From contig NZ_VTZN01000035.1 of the NCBI RefSeq assembly GCF_008370645.1, positions 1-35,980 of the forward strand: DNA of 35,980 nt. The letters run 5' to 3'. Made by a program: the position numbers and the translations under genes. A model generated the notes under the pieces. The model had not been told where the DNA came from. It saw only the letters and a list, made by a program, of their open reading frames with translations, and ran no database searches. Of the stretch, positions 32,327 to 35,980 are shown one piece after another. The DNA comes from Mycobacterium simiae. Lineage in GTDB: Bacteria; Actinomycetota; Actinomycetes; Mycobacteriales; Mycobacteriaceae. Numbering within the stretch: position 1 is the stretch's first letter; each line of letters opens with the position of its first letter.

Positions 32327-32659
32327 ATGTCTGACAACCTCGGCGCGGGTGCGCCATTCCGGGTGGACTACACCGAACTGAAGAAGTTCGCCCAAGAGCA
32401 CGACCTCAACGCAGAAGAACTCACCCAATGGGCCGCCGGGGACCCCGATTTCCCTGAGCGCTACTTGGCCACCCATGGGAAGGTCAACTTCGGGACCTAT
32501 CTCAAAATCAGGGAATTCATGGCCAGCAAGCAGATCGCCGGAACCGCATTCGCTGAGCACAACCTGCAAACCTCCACAGCGCTGCGCGCCGCGGTGACCG
32601 CCACCAAGGCCACTGAGGAAGCCAACGCCGCAGCCATCACCGCGACAAAGATGGTGTAG
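32327..32659 (+). CDS. EspC-like helical hairpin protein
   Basis: 110 residues, ATG preceded by AAAGGAAACAGGAAACCTC. Helix 1 is VDYTELKKFAQEHDLNAEEL, the turn contains YLATHGKVNFGTYLKIREF, and helix 2 runs through TAFAEHNLQTSTALRAAVTA. This is the EspC/DUF2580 pattern and aligns closely with the preceding 236-residue protein (shared LATHGKV and TYL) without its N-terminal extension. WXG100 and EspC proteins often work as pairs, so the two products may form a heterodimer. No Y-x-x-x-D/E motif is visible after helix 2 (ATKATEEANAA). It lies 9 bp upstream of the YbaB-like gene. Confidence 0.65.
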   Translation: MSDNLGAGAPFRVDYTELKKFAQEHDLNAEELTQWAAGDPDFPERYLATHGKVNFGTYLKIREFMASKQIAGTAFAEHNLQTSTALRAAVTATKATEEANAAAITATKMV

Positions 32660-32668
32660 AAATCACCC

Positions 32669-33046
32669 ATGGCCGTCATCCATCCCGATGTGAAAAACAC
32701 GCTGCACTACGCAGATACGGTTTATGATCATCTCCTCAGCCACATCGAGAAGATGAAAGCAACCGCAGCAGAACGTATTTCGGAAGACCGCGACATCGCC
32801 GTCAAGGTCGACATGAACGGTCAGCTCGTAGACCTGTGGCTCAAGCCGGGAATCCTCGACCGCAAGCCCGCCGCCGAGATCGCCAAGGACATCACCCGAC
32901 TCGTCACCACCACCGGCCACGAGATAGCCGAGCAGATCGCGGAAATCTTCCGAGCTGCCCACGACCTCCCCGACTTCGACACCGTGATCGCCGAGTACGA
33001 AAACAACGCTGGCGCGGACACCAGAACACCCCCCCCACCTCGATAG
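32669..33046 (+). CDS. YbaB/EspL-like small protein
   Basis: 125 residues. A first long helix (HYADTVYDHLLSHIEKMKAT), two strands (DIAVKVDMNGQLVDLWLKPG) and a second helix (PAAEIAKDITRLVTTTGHEI) reproduce the YbaB/EbfC fold. In mycobacterial ESX loci, YbaB-like proteins such as EspL stabilise or chaperone secreted Esp proteins; elsewhere YbaB proteins bind DNA. Its place right after two EspC-like genes favours the EspL-like role. The tail is acidic, ending in Thr/Pro residues. The next gene starts 10 bp later. Confidence 0.6.
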   Translation: MAVIHPDVKNTLHYADTVYDHLLSHIEKMKATAAERISEDRDIAVKVDMNGQLVDLWLKPGILDRKPAAEIAKDITRLVTTTGHEIAEQIAEIFRAAHDLPDFDTVIAEYENNAGADTRTPPPPR

Positions 33047-33056
33047 ACTCACCCGT

Positions 33057-34964
33057 GTGAACGAGCAAGCGGCCAAGCTGACACGGTGGCTGCTTGCTGG
33101 CAACGGAGCGCTGAAAAACGTCGCACAGCTACTGACCGAAGCGTTCGGTCCAGTCGGTGCCATCGCCGCGGCGATCGACGCCTCGACGATCACCGCCTAT
33201 CCGGTCGAGCCCGGCGCCGAGCCGCAGGGACAAGGTTGGACGCCGGCCGCGCAGGGGTGGACACACCCCCTGCACTCCCAGCTGCTACCGCGCAGCTCAT
33301 CAGCCGCCTACCACGTCGTGGCGGGCATCACCTCCCGCAACGAAGTGCTGGTGGTAAACCTCGCCGCAGCCGACTACATCGGCATCGAGGGCAACAACCC
33401 CGTTCTGCTCATGCGGTCCTGGCTCATGCAGACCCTGGCCAAAACACCGACGGCCAGCGTCGCGGTCACCGATTCTGCTCTGGCGGTTCCCGGCGCCGAA
33501 CGGCTCATAATGATCGACGACCTGGCCACAGCTCCGGCGGGCACCTCGCTGATCTTCAGCACACGCCACACCAGTGCACCCGTTCCTGGCCAGCCCCAGC
33601 CCATTACGGTCTCCTCCCAGGCAGCCGGCGCCGCCAACGTCGTTCTGTGCAACGAAGCCGTGGCAGGCATCTACTTGACCGACCGCTACTGGCCAATCTG
33701 GCGCCGCATGGAGGTCGCCGATCAGCAGTGGCAGCACCTGAAAACCGTCCTGGCACTGCCTCCAGCCGATTCCGCCGCCGCCACTTCCCAGGTCCTCGAC
33801 GAGCCGCAAGAAAAACATCCGGTGGTTACAGCTGCCCAACCCGACGGCAACGGCACCCGCGTGCATCTCCTCGAGCAGCGCCCGGATCCGGTAGCGGCGC
33901 CGCAACAGCTCGAGCACGAGTCAACCCCCACCCTCCCGGATGAAACAGCTCTGACCAGCACAGATAGCGCGTCCCCCAGCCCGGGGCAAACACCCAGGCC
34001 GGCGGCCGAACCACACCACCCAACCGCGCCCACCAGCGCAAACGACACGTCCCTCGGCGATGTGCCCATACCCGCCGACGCTCCCGCCCCGGCCCCTACC
34101 CGACTGCTCTGTGCGGGCAACCAGGAGCCGCCCGTCCCAAGCACGCCGCCGCTGCTGACCCCCGATATCCCCGCCCCGTTCACCACGTCCACCGACAGCC
34201 TCGGCGACGACTCCAGCGACAACACCCCACTGCTTCCCGGTCGGTCCGCCGAAGAGCCCACCGAACCCGGCCTCTACGTGTTGGGAACGGTCTACGCGCT
34301 GGGCCTAGACCCCGACACCAAGGACCTGATCAAACACTCCGCCGTCACCCGACAAGGGGTGCGCAAACCTGTCAAAGCCCTGATGGCGCTGGCCACCTCG
34401 AACGGAGTCACCCCCACCGAGTGGGAAGAGAAAATCCTTCAAGTCACCCCGCAAAACCGCCGGCAGCTGCGCACCCAGATCCGAAAGATGATGGGCGGAA
34501 CCGACCCCATCCGAAACGACGCACGCGGACTGCTCGTGGCCGACATGTTCTGTGATTGGAAGGAATTCAACCGCCTCATCGGCCACACCCCAGAAACCGC
34601 CACGACCGAAGCGCTCACCGCCGCAGTACAACTCATCCGCGGCGCCCCCTTTGAAGACGTTCCCGACGAGGACTACTCCTGGCGCTCGGTCCAACTACTC
34701 AAAGACGAACTCATCGACCGCTGCAGCACCGCCGCCACCGAACTGGCCCAACGGCAACAAGCCGCCGGCGCCCATGAAGCGGCCTACCAGACAGCCCGAC
34801 TGGGCCTACGTGTCTACGCCCAGCGCGAGGACCTCTGGCTCGTCGCCGCCAATTCGGTCACCGACACCAACCGCAAGGCGCTGATCTGGGACCTCAAGCA
34901 CGCCATCCCTGTCCCCACCCACCCAGAACTACGTCAACTGCTCGCCGCATCACGCGCGTCCTGA
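33057..34964 (+). CDS. Multidomain protein with SARP-like wHTH-BTAD C-terminus
   Basis: 635 residues from GTG at 33057. The N-terminal domain (1-215) is alpha/beta (AKLTRWLLAGNGALKNVAQL; RLIMIDDLATAPAGTSLIFS; IYLTDRYWPIWRRMEVADQQ) and recalls conserved domains of mycobacterial ESX-associated proteins, though I cannot name it securely. A Pro/Thr-rich linker covers about 250-400. From 405 the sequence GLYVLGTVYALG, RQGVRKPVKALMALATSNG, PQNRRQLRTQIRKMMGGTD follows the winged-helix order of SARP/OmpR-type regulators. Residues about 515-630 (LIDRCSTAATELAQRQQAAG, then AAYQTARLGLRVYAQREDLW) match the BTAD helical repeat. It could be a regulator or a scaffold reusing these folds. It is translated between the YbaB-like and the small gene at 34989. 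Confidence 0.55.
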   Translation: MNEQAAKLTRWLLAGNGALKNVAQLLTEAFGPVGAIAAAIDASTITAYPVEPGAEPQGQGWTPAAQGWTHPLHSQLLPRSSSAAYHVVAGITSRNEVLVVNLAAADYIGIEGNNPVLLMRSWLMQTLAKTPTASVAVTDSALAVPGAERLIMIDDLATAPAGTSLIFSTRHTSAPVPGQPQPITVSSQAAGAANVVLCNEAVAGIYLTDRYWPIWRRMEVADQQWQHLKTVLALPPADSAAATSQVLDEPQEKHPVVTAAQPDGNGTRVHLLEQRPDPVAAPQQLEHESTPTLPDETALTSTDSASPSPGQTPRPAAEPHHPTAPTSANDTSLGDVPIPADAPAPAPTRLLCAGNQEPPVPSTPPLLTPDIPAPFTTSTDSLGDDSSDNTPLLPGRSAEEPTEPGLYVLGTVYALGLDPDTKDLIKHSAVTRQGVRKPVKALMALATSNGVTPTEWEEKILQVTPQNRRQLRTQIRKMMGGTDPIRNDARGLLVADMFCDWKEFNRLIGHTPETATTEALTAAVQLIRGAPFEDVPDEDYSWRSVQLLKDELIDRCSTAATELAQRQQAAGAHEAAYQTARLGLRVYAQREDLWLVAANSVTDTNRKALIWDLKHAIPVPTHPELRQLLAASRAS

Positions 34965-34988
34965 ACCACCACAACCCGGGAGAAACAC

Positions 34989-35330
34989 ATGACCTCACCA
35001 ACAGAGCACCAGAATCCACCGCAGCCCGATCGCTACGAGATCTTCAACCGCAACCGCACCATTGGTGTCTCCACAGTCCCTGGCGGCGCGGTCAACGGCA
35101 TCTTTCTGCACGAAAGCGTCCGCCAGACTAACGAGCGCGCACTGGCCCGCGAGATCCTGGCCGTGGCCAGCGTGGCCTCCATGCGCGGTCGCCTGGGCGT
35201 GCGCGAGCGCATGGAAGCCACGGCGGCCGCCAACGGCACCGCGGTCCCGGCCTCGGCCTACGAGGTACTGCCCGACGCCCCCACCCCTGAGCAGTACGAA
35301 CACTACAAACGCGAAACCCTGCGGTACTGA
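34989..35330 (+). CDS. Small ESX-associated-type protein (DUF2694-like, tentative)
   Basis: 113 residues, ATG preceded by GGGAGAAACAC. The order of strand, strand, then helix (RYEIFNRNRTIGVSTVPGG, FLHESVRQTNERALAREILA, SVASMRGRLGVRERM) resembles the small DUF2694 proteins found near ESX genes in mycobacteria. That match is from memory and not certain. It is soluble, with a mildly acidic tail. The stop at 35328-35330 is one base from the ATG of the protease gene, so the two are co-translated. Role unknown. Confidence 0.5.
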   Translation: MTSPTEHQNPPQPDRYEIFNRNRTIGVSTVPGGAVNGIFLHESVRQTNERALAREILAVASVASMRGRLGVRERMEATAAANGTAVPASAYEVLPDAPTPEQYEHYKRETLRY

Positions 35331-35331
35331 G

Positions 35332-35970
35332 ATGCGCCGACTCCTCACAGCTTTGGTGGCCATGGCGATGGCCTCTATCGCCGCCCTGACCACCGCAACA
35401 CCGGCCAACGCACTGGCCATCACCGCCGGATTCATGATCACCAGCGGAGGACGCTGGTGCACGGTGAGCTTCCCCGATCCCAAGATGCCCAACATCGTCT
35501 ACACCGCGGGGCACTGCTACAAGGACGGAATCACCGAAGTTAGCCTCGGCAACATGCAGATCGGCCGATTTATACCCGAGATCCACGACCCCACAACCGA
35601 CCTCATCGCAATCCGGCTCTACTCCAACATCCCCAGCGATTACAGCCTGATGTCGCGTGAACCACTCCTGAACCCCTGGGTACCCAACAAGGGATCGACC
35701 GTCTGCAAATACGGCGCCACCACCCAGGAAACCTGCGGCACCGTCCTTTCCGTCGACGCCACTAAGTTCGCCGTCCAAATGCCCGCAGACCACGGCGACA
35801 GCGGCGCCCCCATCTACGAACGCCTCAACCCAGAGAGCAAGGGTGTCCACGTAGTCGGCACAGTCATCTCCGAAGACCTACGCCGCCCCGGCGTCATCTA
35901 CTGCACCACCATCGGCGCCATCAACAACTTCCTCTCCCAGACCTGGGGAACCGGTTGGGATATGGATTGA
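35332..35970 (+). CDS. Secreted chymotrypsin-fold (S1-type) serine protease
   Basis: 212 residues. A signal peptide spans about 1-27 (MRRLLTALVAMAMASIAAL, then ATPANA). The mature part carries the catalytic triad in order: His61 in YTAGHC, Asp90 in TTDLIAI and Ser157 in HGDSGAP. Five Cys (43, 62, 125, 135, 191) allow two disulfides. The size of about 185 mature residues is at the small end of bacterial trypsin-like proteases. It is the last gene in the window and belongs to the transfer operon. A secreted protease here might process exported conjugation or EspC-like proteins, or act on the recipient surface; ESX systems use mycosins (S8 fold) for that purpose, and this is a different fold. 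Confidence 0.75.
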   Translation: MRRLLTALVAMAMASIAALTTATPANALAITAGFMITSGGRWCTVSFPDPKMPNIVYTAGHCYKDGITEVSLGNMQIGRFIPEIHDPTTDLIAIRLYSNIPSDYSLMSREPLLNPWVPNKGSTVCKYGATTQETCGTVLSVDATKFAVQMPADHGDSGAPIYERLNPESKGVHVVGTVISEDLRRPGVIYCTTIGAINNFLSQTWGTGWDMD

Positions 35971-35980
35971 CCAGGAGTGG

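Overview
The window reads as part of a conjugative plasmid, or less likely an integrative element, from a high-GC actinobacterium, most likely Mycobacterium/Mycolicibacterium. The pointers are EspC-type (ESX-associated) and YbaB-like small proteins, DUF4226-type helical domains, leaderless promoters, and a TcpC/VirB4/FtsK-type conjugation locus. No chromosomal housekeeping gene is present. No relaxase, integrase, transposase, tRNA, rRNA or CRISPR array was recognised.

Bases 1-6,233 (mostly minus strand): plasmid backbone. A candidate replication initiator (3794-4753) is translationally coupled to a 439-residue conserved protein, with smaller hypothetical genes downstream. Upstream lie nested palindromes and a plus-strand structured RNA with its own terminator (about 4912-5037). 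A single-chain tandem ribbon-helix-helix protein (5123-5542), probably a partition or antitoxin-type DNA binder, follows. Bases 6,234-9,198: decayed and non-coding DNA. This holds a multiply frameshifted pseudogene, an AT-rich repeat-bearing stretch (candidate origin or centromere), a terminator, and a second small RNA (8832-8902) that shares its 5' hairpin, a CCCTTCGGGG element and a GTTGGTAG box with the first.

Bases 9,087-13,067: a 20-codon leader ORF and a double-XRE regulator; a minus-strand pair with DUF5710-like repeats; a divergent pair of apparently leaderless promoters around a perfect operator, driving a small HTH protein; and a broken 8-oxoguanine glycosylase-fold gene. Bases 13,224-15,262 encode a sigma-70-family factor coupled to a single-pass membrane protein with an acidic cytoplasmic half and a discoidin-like, glycan-binding-type outer half, a plausible surface-sensing pair. 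The 750-bp gap to the next operon carries a perfect CRP-type palindrome, GTGCGC hexamers phased at about 11 bp, and three adjacent perfect inverted repeats: a regulatory or oriT-like hub.

Bases 16,016-35,970 form one long plus-strand conjugation operon with mostly overlapping genes: TcpC-like, VirB2-like and VirB3/TcpE-like membrane proteins, VirB4 ATPase, VirB6/TrbL-like channel protein, an NlpC/P60 protein lacking its catalytic Cys and His, a lytic transglycosylase, an FtsK/TcpA-type coupling ATPase, an M15-like peptidoglycan peptidase, a large DUF4226-type scaffold, two EspC-like proteins plus a truncated duplicate tail, a YbaB-like protein, a protein with SARP-like (wHTH + BTAD) C-terminus, a small ESX-associated-type protein and a secreted serine protease. 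Together they would build and energise a DNA channel and remodel or dock on the mycobacterial cell wall. The most novel-looking points are the paired small RNAs, the sigma/glycan-sensor pair, and EspC-type proteins inside a type IV locus without ESX core genes in view.
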